From contig CALFSR010000014.1 of NCBI GenBank assembly GCA_937916565.1, forward strand, positions 1-27,071: DNA of 27,071 bases, written 5' to 3'. The translations under genes and the position numbers were made by a program. Below, piece by piece: positions 1-5,982 of the stretch (within the stretch, counting starts at the first letter, position 1; each line of letters starts with the position of its first letter). Under the pieces are notes generated by a model. It had not been told where the DNA came from. It ran no database searches and worked only from the letters and a program-made list of their open reading frames with translations. This DNA is from an uncultured Bacillota bacterium. GTDB taxonomy: Bacteria; Bacillota; Limnochordia; Limnochordales; ZCTH02-B6.

Positions 1-400
1 ACCAGCGGTGGCGGTCGGCGAACAAAAGCGCCGCGGCGACGTTGGAGTAAAACCGGTCGCCCTCGACCGGGCGGGCCAGGTCGCCATCGGCGATGGACAG
101 AAGCGCCTTCTGGGTGCGGGCAAACGCCTCACGCACCTCCGAGAGAGGGGGAAAGTTCGCCTCGCCCGACGTTCCGAACGCGAAAATCTGGGCATACGTG
201 TCAGGAAGGGAGACGTCCTCACCCGTTAGCTGCTTTACGATGCCGGCCTCACTGACGGCCAGATGTCCCACCTGCCAGACGATGGGAGCAAGCCCCTGCG
301 GACGCTGGGCTGCCTCCTCGTCCGTAACATCCTTGATCGCATTCTCAAGCATGCGGGCGCCGGCTATCAGGGCGCCCTTCACCAGTTCCTGTACGTCCAA
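1..400 (-). CDS. DinB-superfamily protein, C-terminus cut by window edge
   Basis: Reading the minus strand from a TTG at 400 gives 133 open codons that run off the left edge. The start is set by a GGAGGG ribosome site seven bases upstream (408-413); there is no ATG start in this frame. The protein opens MDVQELVKGALIAGARML and contains APIVWQVGHLAVSEAG at about residues 38-53, which is the first helix-bundle motif of DinB/DinB_2 proteins; His46 would be the first metal ligand. The partial end LLFADRHRW approaches the second histidine-bearing helix. DinB-type proteins are four-helix-bundle, metal-binding proteins, often thiol-dependent transferases or damage-induced proteins; the substrate cannot be told here. 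It lies 57 bases downstream of the DUF5131 gene on the same strand and may be cotranscribed. The family call rests on motif shape only. Confidence 0.72.
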   Translation of the reverse strand, partial: MDVQELVKGALIAGARMLENAIKDVTDEEAAQRPQGLAPIVWQVGHLAVSEAGIVKQLTGEDVSLPDTYAQIFAFGTSGEANFPPLSEVREAFARTQKALLSIADGDLARPVEGDRFYSNVAAALLFADRHRW

Positions 401-407
401 TGGCGTT

Positions 408-413
408 CCCTCC
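408..413 (-). promoter_or_regulatory. Ribosome binding site fixing a TTG start
   Basis: GGAGGG on the minus strand lies seven bases before the TTG at 400. It is the reason for calling the DinB-family gene from TTG. Confidence 0.65.
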
Positions 414-457
414 ACGTGTCTATCGTTGTCGGGCCGCTCGGCTCGACACACGATTGA

Positions 458-1411
458 TCAGGTTTGTCGCCGGCTTGCGAAGTCCTTGGAGGTAGTCGGC
501 GGCTCCGGTACCTTGTCCAGGTGATCTTCCCGGCTCGGGTGTGTCGAACCCGAGTGGGACGTCGCGGGCACCGTGGACACGGAGCGCGTACCGTGTGTCT
601 GATCCCGCACGATGTAGGCCTTGACCATAGCTTTGTGCACCGCTTGCTTTCTCACGGGGTGCGGAAAGCGTGGCTCTGCACCATAAGCGGCGTTCCGCGG
701 CCCCGTTGTTGGGAATTCGTCCCACGTGCGGCCATCAAGCAATCGCCCAGCAGCGGTGCGTCGTAGACCTCCCCATTGCTTGAAAAAGAAGGCGACACCC
801 GCGGCCACACTGCGGTCGCGCACGTCCCGCACCCAGTTCGGATCTAGAGGGCGTGCGCCGGGTCCAGACTCACCACCGACGATTACCCAGTCGATCCCGT
901 CCAGACGCAGAGACGGCACCGGTCCGAGCAGCGGCTCGAGAGACAGGAACCTTACTGCGGCCGGCACTTGCCGCAGGTGATCGGCACGCCATATATACTT
1001 GTCGTTTTCGATGCTGACGCCAACCCACACGTTCCTTGGCCAAGGCAGATAGGGGGCCACATCAAGAAGGCGGGACGTCCTCTTCGTGAGGATTTGGAAC
1101 GTGTGTTGGGATGCTTCGCACATAGTCGCGAACACCCGTTGAATGAATGGCAGAGGCACGTCCTCATGAAACAAGTCGCTCATCGAGTTTACGAACACCA
1201 AGTGCGGGGTCTTCCAGCGGAGCGGGATCGTGAGAAGGTCGTCATGGAGGGTCACCCGGAAACCATTACGATATCGATGGTTGCCCATGGCGTGCAGGCG
1301 CCGCGCCATGCGCTCGGCGTAGCAGTATGTGCACCCCGGGCTGACTTTATCACAGCCGGTGACGGGATTCCAGGTGGCCTGCGTCCACTCGATACGACTA
1401 CGACCAGCCAC
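458..1411 (-). CDS. DUF5131 / phage Gp37-Gp68 family radical-SAM-like protein
   Basis: A 317-residue protein from a GTG at 1411 with GGGAGG seven bases upstream; a longer frame to 1507 lacks such a site. It opens VAGRSRIEWTQATWNPVTGC, and the cysteines at 20, 27 and 30 (C-x6-C-x2-C, in GCDKVSPGCTYCYAERMARR) are the family signature and resemble an iron-sulfur or radical-SAM site. Further family motifs are FVNSMSDLFHEDVP, FQILTKR, VWVGVSIEN, RFLSLEPLLGP, VIVGGESGPGARP and FFKQWGG. Gp37/Gp68 proteins occur in phages and bacteria and their reaction is not established. The family normally ends shortly after the GRTWDEFP segment (about residue 230). Here about 80 more residues follow, rich in Ser, Thr, His and Pro and without recognisable motifs, as if the original stop had been lost. 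No three-Cys-motif partner gene is adjacent. Confidence 0.85.
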   Translation of the reverse strand: MAGRSRIEWTQATWNPVTGCDKVSPGCTYCYAERMARRLHAMGNHRYRNGFRVTLHDDLLTIPLRWKTPHLVFVNSMSDLFHEDVPLPFIQRVFATMCEASQHTFQILTKRTSRLLDVAPYLPWPRNVWVGVSIENDKYIWRADHLRQVPAAVRFLSLEPLLGPVPSLRLDGIDWVIVGGESGPGARPLDPNWVRDVRDRSVAAGVAFFFKQWGGLRRTAAGRLLDGRTWDEFPTTGPRNAAYGAEPRFPHPVRKQAVHKAMVKAYIVRDQTHGTRSVSTVPATSHSGSTHPSREDHLDKVPEPPTTSKDFASRRQT

Positions 1412-1616
1412 AGCGACTCCCTCCCATGCGAGCCGACGTAGGCTTGCGAACATATATGCGGGATGACGCGGCCGAGGTCCTTCTCGCAACTCGCCTGAAC
1501 TCGCCAACGAGTCGCTCCTACGTCGACAAAAGAATATGGTAAATTGAGTGTAAGGGGCGTTCTGAGTTCGCTCGCCCGACTAGCAAGTCAGCATCACCGC
1601 CTGGGAGGGTTGTCGC

Positions 1617-2999
1617 ATGGCGTGGCAAGTGGCGGTCAATGTGCTGGTGTTTGCTTTGCTGCTGGCCGGACTGTTTCGGATGCAACGCCGAGGAGCGTCC
1701 TTTGGCGCCCGCGTCTTCACCGGTTTGGCGCTGGGCATCGTTTACGGCTGGGTGCTGCTCTGGATCTACGGTCCCGGAAGCGTGATCAACGGCTCCATCG
1801 ACTGGTTTAACCTGGTGGGCAACGGCTACGTTCGCCTGCTTCAGATGCTCATCATCCCGCTCGTATTTGTTTCCATCGTAACGGCGTTCACGAAGATGGA
1901 GCTCAGGGACAACGTGGCGAAAGTCGGAGGGCTCATCCTGCTGGTGCTCCTGGGGACGACGGCCATCGCCGCCCTCGTCGGGATCGGCGCGACCGCCGTG
2001 TTTGGGCTCGACGCGGGGCAGATCGTGGCCGGCGAGCGGGAGATGGCCCGCATGGCGGGCCTGGAAACCACGTACGCGACGACGCTGGAAGGGCGCACGC
2101 TGCCGCAGCAGCTGCTGGAGCTTTTGCCGACCAACGTCTTCCAGGACTTCACCGGCGCCCGGCGCTCCTCGACCATCGCCGTCGTCATCTTTGCGGCCTT
2201 CGTGGGCATGGCGTACTTGTCGCTCCTGCGCCGGGATGAGGCGACGGCGGCCACCTTCCGCCGGGCGATGGACGCCCTGCACGGCATTGTCATGGGCATC
2301 GTCCGCATCGTGGTCCGCCTGACGCCCTACGGCGTGATGGCCATCATGACGCGGGTGGCGGCGACCAGCGACTATGAGTCCATCGTGCAGCTGGGCAAGT
2401 TCGTAGTCGCCTCGTACGTCGCGCTCGCGGTGATGTTTGGCATTCACCTGCTGCTGCTCGCGCTGGCGGGGCTCAATCCCGTGCAGTACGTGCGCAAGGC
2501 GGCGCCGGTTTTGGCCTTTGCCTTTACATCCCGCTCCAGCGCGGCTACGCTGCCCCTCAACGTGGAAACCCAGGAGCGGGAGCTGGGTGTGCCCGTGGGA
2601 ACGGCCAACCTGGCGGGGTCGCTGGGGCTTTCCATCGGGCAAAACGGCTGCGCCGGCATATACCCGGCCATGCTGGCCATGATGGCCGCCCCGACGGTCG
2701 GGATCGATCCGTTCACGCCGGGCTACATCTTCACCGTGGTTGCCGTGGTGACGTTCAGCTCGTTCGGCATCGCCAGCGTGGGCGGGGGAGCGACCTTTGC
2801 GGCGCTTTTGGTGTTGTCGCTCCTTAACTTGCCGGTGGGGCTGGCGGGGCTGCTGATCTCGGTCGAGCCGCTCATCGACATGGGGCGGACGGCGCTCAAC
2901 GTGAGCGACAGCATGCTGGCGGGCGTGCTTACGAGCCGCCTGCAGGCGGATCTGAACGTGGGGACGTATGCGGCTGCGCCGCGCCAGGCGGGTGCGTGA
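1617..2999 (+). CDS. tcyP: L-cystine:cation symporter, TcyP type (DAACS family)
   Basis: A 460-residue membrane protein close to the length of Bacillus TcyP. The ATG at 1617 has GGGAGG eight bases upstream. It is a dicarboxylate/amino acid:cation symporter fold with an N-terminal hydrophobic segment, then GNGYVRLLQMLIIPLVFVSI (TM3 region). The re-entrant-loop region contains FAFTSRSSAATLPLNVETQE, with the serine-rich SRSSAATLP motif typical of TcyP-like members. It is followed by GLSIGQNGCAGIYPAMLAMM and the C-terminal SVEPLIDMGRTALNVSDSM with the substrate- and cation-binding Asp/Asn segment. It would import cystine across the cytoplasmic membrane. Its last 71 bases overlap the 3' end of the convergent glutaredoxin-like gene. 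The leader at 1520-1560 is AT-rich relative to the window, but I see no convincing -35/-10 pair, T-box or S-box. Confidence 0.9.
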   Translation: MAWQVAVNVLVFALLLAGLFRMQRRGASFGARVFTGLALGIVYGWVLLWIYGPGSVINGSIDWFNLVGNGYVRLLQMLIIPLVFVSIVTAFTKMELRDNVAKVGGLILLVLLGTTAIAALVGIGATAVFGLDAGQIVAGEREMARMAGLETTYATTLEGRTLPQQLLELLPTNVFQDFTGARRSSTIAVVIFAAFVGMAYLSLLRRDEATAATFRRAMDALHGIVMGIVRIVVRLTPYGVMAIMTRVAATSDYESIVQLGKFVVASYVALAVMFGIHLLLLALAGLNPVQYVRKAAPVLAFAFTSRSSAATLPLNVETQERELGVPVGTANLAGSLGLSIGQNGCAGIYPAMLAMMAAPTVGIDPFTPGYIFTVVAVVTFSSFGIASVGGGATFAALLVLSLLNLPVGLAGLLISVEPLIDMGRTALNVSDSMLAGVLTSRLQADLNVGTYAAAPRQAGA

Positions 3000-3264
3000 G
3001 CATTGCCTGAAGGCGGCCGGTGCGGACGAGGTGGCGCACCTCCGCGACTTGCCCGACGAAGCGCCCGTCGACAAAAACCTGCGGCACGCTGCGGAGGCCC
3101 GACAGCAACGCGAGGGCTTCGCGGCTGTCTGGAATCCGGCTGATGTCGACCTCCCGGTACGGGATTCCCGCCTCGTCCAGGAGGTTTTTGACCGCGCCGC
3201 AGTCCAGGCAGTTGGGCACCGTGTAGACCGTCACGGAGGGCATGGGCATCACCGGTTCCATCAT
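2929..3264 (-). CDS. Glutaredoxin-like thiol-disulfide protein
   Basis: A 111-residue protein. SVTVYTVPNCLDCGAVKNLL carries a CxxC active site (C-L-D-C) near residue 20 at the start of a thioredoxin-fold helix. IPYREVDISR and SVPQVFVDGRFVGQ (with the cis-proline before Q-V-F) complete a glutaredoxin/NrdH-like domain of about 80 residues. The remaining 25 residues are a Pro/Gly/Ser-rich tail, and this tail is what overlaps the tcyP 3' end, so the overlap probably arose by read-through of an older stop. It starts 17 bases after the molybdoenzyme stop on the same strand and is probably the last gene of that operon. Next to a cystine importer it could help reduce cystine or mixed disulfides; that is inference. 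ATGs also occur at codons 2, 6 and 8, and no strong ribosome site decides between them. Confidence 0.85.
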   Translation of the reverse strand: MMEPVMPMPSVTVYTVPNCLDCGAVKNLLDEAGIPYREVDISRIPDSREALALLSGLRSVPQVFVDGRFVGQVAEVRHLVRTGRLQAMLTHPPGAAQPHTSPRSDPPAGGS

Positions 3265-3281
3265 ACCAGACTACGTCCCGG

Positions 3282-4328
3282 TCATGCCCGGATGGTCACC
3301 CTCCGCCGGTGCCAGCCTGACGCCCCGTCGGGCAAAGGCGGGGCGAGGACGTCCGTTTGCACCTCACCGAGGCCGTCGATGGCCCTCACGACCAGTTCGG
3401 CGGTGCCGGCGGCCTCGGGCCGCCACGGCGCCGCCCACAGCCGCCATGCGTACGGGCCGAGCGGTTCCTTGACCGCCCTTACCGGCGCCCACGTCTGCCC
3501 GCCGTCCACCGACAGCTCCACCGCCTGGATTCCCCGATCCCCGGCAAAGGCGACGCCGCCGACGACCACCGTCTGCCCGGCCCGCAGCTGCGCCGCGGTC
3601 GGGATGTCGATGCGGGACCACGTCTTGATGACGGCGGTATCGCTCCAGCCCCGGCGGGCCCAGTAGCCTTTGTAGTCGTAGTCCACGACCCGCAGCCGCC
3701 GAATCCACTTGACGTTTTTCATCCCATAAATGCCCGGCACGATCAGGCGCGCCGGAAACCCGTGCTGCGGTTGAAGCGGCTCGCCGTTCATCTCGTAGAC
3801 GAGCAGCGTGTCCGGGTGCATCGCCTTTTCGATCGGGATGCTGTCGGTGTAGTTGTCGTACGCTTCCATGACGAGGTCGACGGCCCCGGGCTTGACGCCG
3901 GCCTCCTGCAGCAGGTCTCGCACCCGCACGCCCCGCCAGATCGCGTTGCCCGCCAGCGGCCCGCCCACCTCGTTGCTGACGCACGTGAGCGTGACGAACG
4001 ATTCGACGCTGTCCGGCGAGCGGATGAGCTGCTGGTAGTCGAGGGTCAGGGGACGCTCCACGTGCCCGCCGATTTCAAGTTTCCATTGGCGGTAGTCGAT
4101 GCGCGGGTCAAACAGGTTGATGGAGATGGTGTAAAACTGGCCGACGGGCGTGACTTCCCGAGACATGCCCGGCTGCTCCCAGATGGATGTCGCGCCTTGC
4201 GCCAGCGCCCGCTGGAAACCGGATGCCGCCAACCCCAGCACCGGCGCTGCGCCGAGGGCCGCCCCGGCCCCGAGGGCGAGCCGAGCCCCGCGCTCCAAAA
4301 ATGCCCGGCGTGTCATCGCGCCTGCCAT
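3282..4328 (-). CDS. Tat-exported sulfite-oxidase-type molybdopterin oxidoreductase
   Basis: A 348-residue protein. The N-terminus MAGAMTRRAFLERGARLALG carries a twin-arginine motif (TRRAFLE) and a hydrophobic stretch ending ALAQG, so it should be folded in the cytoplasm with Moco and exported. The Moco domain has SFVTLTCVSNEVGGPL, in which Cys116 is the expected molybdenum ligand, then NAIWRGVRVRDLL and GFPARLIVPGIYGMKNVKWI, both diagnostic of the sulfite oxidase family. The C-terminal part (about 235-348) is the Mo-co dimerisation domain (VELSVDGGQTWAPV). No heme motif is present, so an external electron acceptor is needed. The substrate is not shown; sulfite is one option, and YedY-like protein repair another. 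The start is uncertain: 4328 has AAAGGGG ten bases upstream, while an ATG at 4316 would give an ATGA overlap with the membrane gene's stop. Confidence 0.9.
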   Translation of the reverse strand: MAGAMTRRAFLERGARLALGAGAALGAAPVLGLAASGFQRALAQGATSIWEQPGMSREVTPVGQFYTISINLFDPRIDYRQWKLEIGGHVERPLTLDYQQLIRSPDSVESFVTLTCVSNEVGGPLAGNAIWRGVRVRDLLQEAGVKPGAVDLVMEAYDNYTDSIPIEKAMHPDTLLVYEMNGEPLQPQHGFPARLIVPGIYGMKNVKWIRRLRVVDYDYKGYWARRGWSDTAVIKTWSRIDIPTAAQLRAGQTVVVGGVAFAGDRGIQAVELSVDGGQTWAPVRAVKEPLGPYAWRLWAAPWRPEAAGTAELVVRAIDGLGEVQTDVLAPPLPDGASGWHRRRVTIRA

Positions 4329-4900
4329 GCCCGTGACGCCCCTTTCAACCGCAGGCGGCGGCTTTCGCCCCGCCGGCTGAGCAAGACTGCAAGTCCGTAG
4401 CCGGCTGCCGGCAGCGCGGCCCCGGGCCAGAGGGCGGCCGACGACACGGCCGCCCAGCCGCCGGGCGCGAGCACCGGCGCCGCCAGCCAGAGCGCCGCCT
4501 GCACCAGGAGGCCTAGGCCCGCGCCAGCGAGCAGCGCCCAGACAACGTTGGACCTGTTGGTCACGGCGGCGACCGCATGGGCAAGACCGCCCGCCACCGC
4601 CGCCCACACTACCAGCATAAGGACGAATGCGACCCACTGTGCCGCTGAACCAAGCCAGCGCACCGCCAGGGCGAACACGTCCATGGGCACGACGGCAAAC
4701 AGCTGTTGCGCCAATGCCTCCGGCGGAAACGGCAAGCCCGTGGGGGCGGTGAGCCAGCCAAACCGGGCAGCGGCCTCGCCCAGCGTGGCGACCGCCCCGG
4801 CCAAGAGGAGCCGGCCTAGCCAGGCTCGCCCGGCGGATGCCCGGCTGGGCCGGAAACCGCCCCGGTATGTGGGGCTGCTGCGCCAGTGGATGCGAGCCAA
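4313..4900 (-). CDS. Small multi-pass membrane protein, likely partner of the molybdoenzyme
   Basis: A 195-residue protein called from a TTG at 4900, because AAGGAGGG (4906-4913) sits five to six bases upstream; an in-frame ATG at 4945 has no well-placed site. It has about four to five hydrophobic segments: AWLGRLLLAGAVATLGEAAA, the long WVAFVLMLVVWAAVAGGLAH, VVWALLAGAGLGLLVQAALW, and an Ala/Gly/Pro-rich C-terminal helix ending in a basic tail. I do not recognise a family. It lacks the paired histidines expected of a YedZ-type heme b protein (one clear His in a membrane segment), so a heme role is not supported. Its stop overlaps the molybdoenzyme start, which suggests translational coupling and a joint role, such as membrane anchoring or electron transfer to quinone. 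Confidence 0.75.
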   Translation of the reverse strand: MARIHWRSSPTYRGGFRPSRASAGRAWLGRLLLAGAVATLGEAAARFGWLTAPTGLPFPPEALAQQLFAVVPMDVFALAVRWLGSAAQWVAFVLMLVVWAAVAGGLAHAVAAVTNRSNVVWALLAGAGLGLLVQAALWLAAPVLAPGGWAAVSSAALWPGAALPAAGYGLAVLLSRRGESRRLRLKGASRAWQAR

Positions 4901-4905
4901 AGGCG

Positions 4906-4913
4906 CCCTCCTT
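4906..4913 (-). promoter_or_regulatory. Strong ribosome binding site deciding a TTG start
   Basis: AAGGAGGG on the minus strand, a few bases before the TTG at 4900; it lies inside the longer ATG frame, which argues that the ATG at 4945 is not the true start. Confidence 0.6.
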
Positions 4914-5074
4914 ACGGTTCCGTCGTGTCGCCTCAAGGGTTCCATGCTCCCTGCCCGAGTCCTCTAAACCCTCGGCAACTTTCTCCGCACATCAGGACAA
5001 GTCGTGCGAGGAGGAGAAAAAGTTCGCACTTCTTCGCGGTGGCTTTCCGCCGCCGTGTGGCAGCAGGGGGCCGG

Positions 5075-5106
5075 ACGGTGCTGTCGAAATTATGGGCCAG
5101 CACCGT
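5075..5106 (+). promoter_or_regulatory. Nine-bp inverted repeat upstream of the IclR gene
   Basis: ACGGTGCTG (5075-5083) and CAGCACCGT (5098-5106) form a perfect dyad around a 14-base AT-richer centre. It lies 65-96 bases upstream of the IclR start, in the divergent control region. It has no T-run after it, so an operator is more likely than a terminator. The role is inferred from position only. Confidence 0.45.
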
Positions 5107-5129
5107 TGAGTGGAATGGAAGACCGAAAT

Positions 5130-5145
5130 GCGGAACAACTTCCGC
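5130..5145 (+). promoter_or_regulatory. Palindrome resembling an IclR-family operator
   Basis: GCGGAACAACTTCCGC is a perfect dyad of six-base arms around CAAC, 26 bases before the start of the IclR-family gene. Known IclR-family operators are palindromes with GGAA/TTCC-like arms (IclR and AllR of E. coli, for example), and members often repress their own genes. Autoregulation of the IclR-putA unit is an inference. Confidence 0.5.
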
Positions 5146-5170
5146 GGGCCGGTCTGCGCACGGGGGCTGG

Positions 5171-5935
5171 ATGTTGATGACGGAGCGTAACAACTCGGTC
5201 GCGCGGGCGGTCATGATCATGAACGCCTTTCTCGAGTCAGGGCGCGATCCGGAACTGGGCATTACGGAGCTGAGCCAGCGCACCGGATTGGCCAAGAGCG
5301 TGGTGTCGCGGGTGCTGGTGCCCCTCGTCGCGGGCGGATACGTGGAGCGGGACGCCCGTACGCGCCGCTACCGGGTCGGCTTGCGGGCGTTTGAGCTGGG
5401 CCTGCGCTACCTGGGCCGTACGGGAGCGCCCCAATCGGCCCTCGTGATGCTGGACGAGCTGGCCCGGGAGACGGGATACACCACGTACTTGGGCGTGCTG
5501 GACGGCCCCGAGTGCGTCGTCTTGGCGGCCGAGGAAGGGCGGGAGCGGATCCGCGTCGTGGTTTCTCCGGGCGAGCGCATGCCCGCGCACGGCACGGCCA
5601 TGGGCAAGGCGATCATGGCGCACCTGGACGGCCCGCAGCGGGAGGCGCTCTTGACGGCGAGCGAGACAAGGAGCTTCGACGGGGAGCCGTGGCGCATCAT
5701 GGACCCGGACGCGCTGCGGCACGATCTGGAGGAAACCCGGGTGCGGGGCTACGCCTTGGCGGTCGGCGACGGATACCCGGGGGTGTGGTCGGTGGGGGCC
5801 GTGATCCCCTTGAGCGGCCAGCGCCCGATGGCGGTGAGCCTGGATGTGCCCGCCTACGCCGTGGAGGAGGAGAAGCTGCACGATCTGGGCCGTATGCTGC
5901 TGGCGAAGGCGGCCCGGTTTTCGGTAATGCCATAG
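5171..5935 (+). CDS. IclR-family transcriptional regulator, probable regulator of putA
   Basis: A 254-residue protein of standard IclR length. Residues about 5-65 form a winged helix-turn-helix (SVARAVMIMNAF, ITELSQRTGLAKSVVSRVL, then the wing YVERDARTRRYRVG). The rest is the IclR effector-binding domain: ARETGYTTYLGVLDGPECVV, RIRVVVSPGERMPAHGTAMG, KAIMAH, RGYALAVGDGYPGVWSVGAV and the closing MAVSLDVPAYAVEEEKLHDL. The start is one of ATG 5171, TTG 5174 or ATG 5177, with a weak GGGGG at 5162-5166; frames extending to 4886 are rejected for lack of family similarity. It lies 47 bases upstream of the proline-catabolism gene in the same direction and has two palindromes before it, so it probably controls itself and putA in response to proline or a breakdown product. 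The ligand is unknown. Confidence 0.9.
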   Translation: MLMTERNNSVARAVMIMNAFLESGRDPELGITELSQRTGLAKSVVSRVLVPLVAGGYVERDARTRRYRVGLRAFELGLRYLGRTGAPQSALVMLDELARETGYTTYLGVLDGPECVVLAAEEGRERIRVVVSPGERMPAHGTAMGKAIMAHLDGPQREALLTASETRSFDGEPWRIMDPDALRHDLEETRVRGYALAVGDGYPGVWSVGAVIPLSGQRPMAVSLDVPAYAVEEEKLHDLGRMLLAKAARFSVMP

Positions 5936-5982
5936 AGCGCACGGATGTGCTGCACACTTACGCCGTAAAGGAGGACTGAGCG

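Noticed and set aside
1518..3074. Long minus-strand open frame (518 codons) opposite the cystine symporter gene
   Set aside because: Rich in Arg, His, Gln and Asp with no family motifs; it mirrors the codon bias of the GC-rich symporter gene, which has clear transporter motifs and a ribosome site.
4329..4637. N-terminal extension of the molybdoenzyme frame
   Set aside because: It overlaps the membrane-protein gene throughout and would place the Tat motif about 100 residues inside the protein.
5004..5029. Inverted repeat GTGCGA / TCGCAC
   Set aside because: Only six-base arms 14 bases apart in GC-rich DNA, so chance is likely; kept apart from the two stronger dyads downstream.
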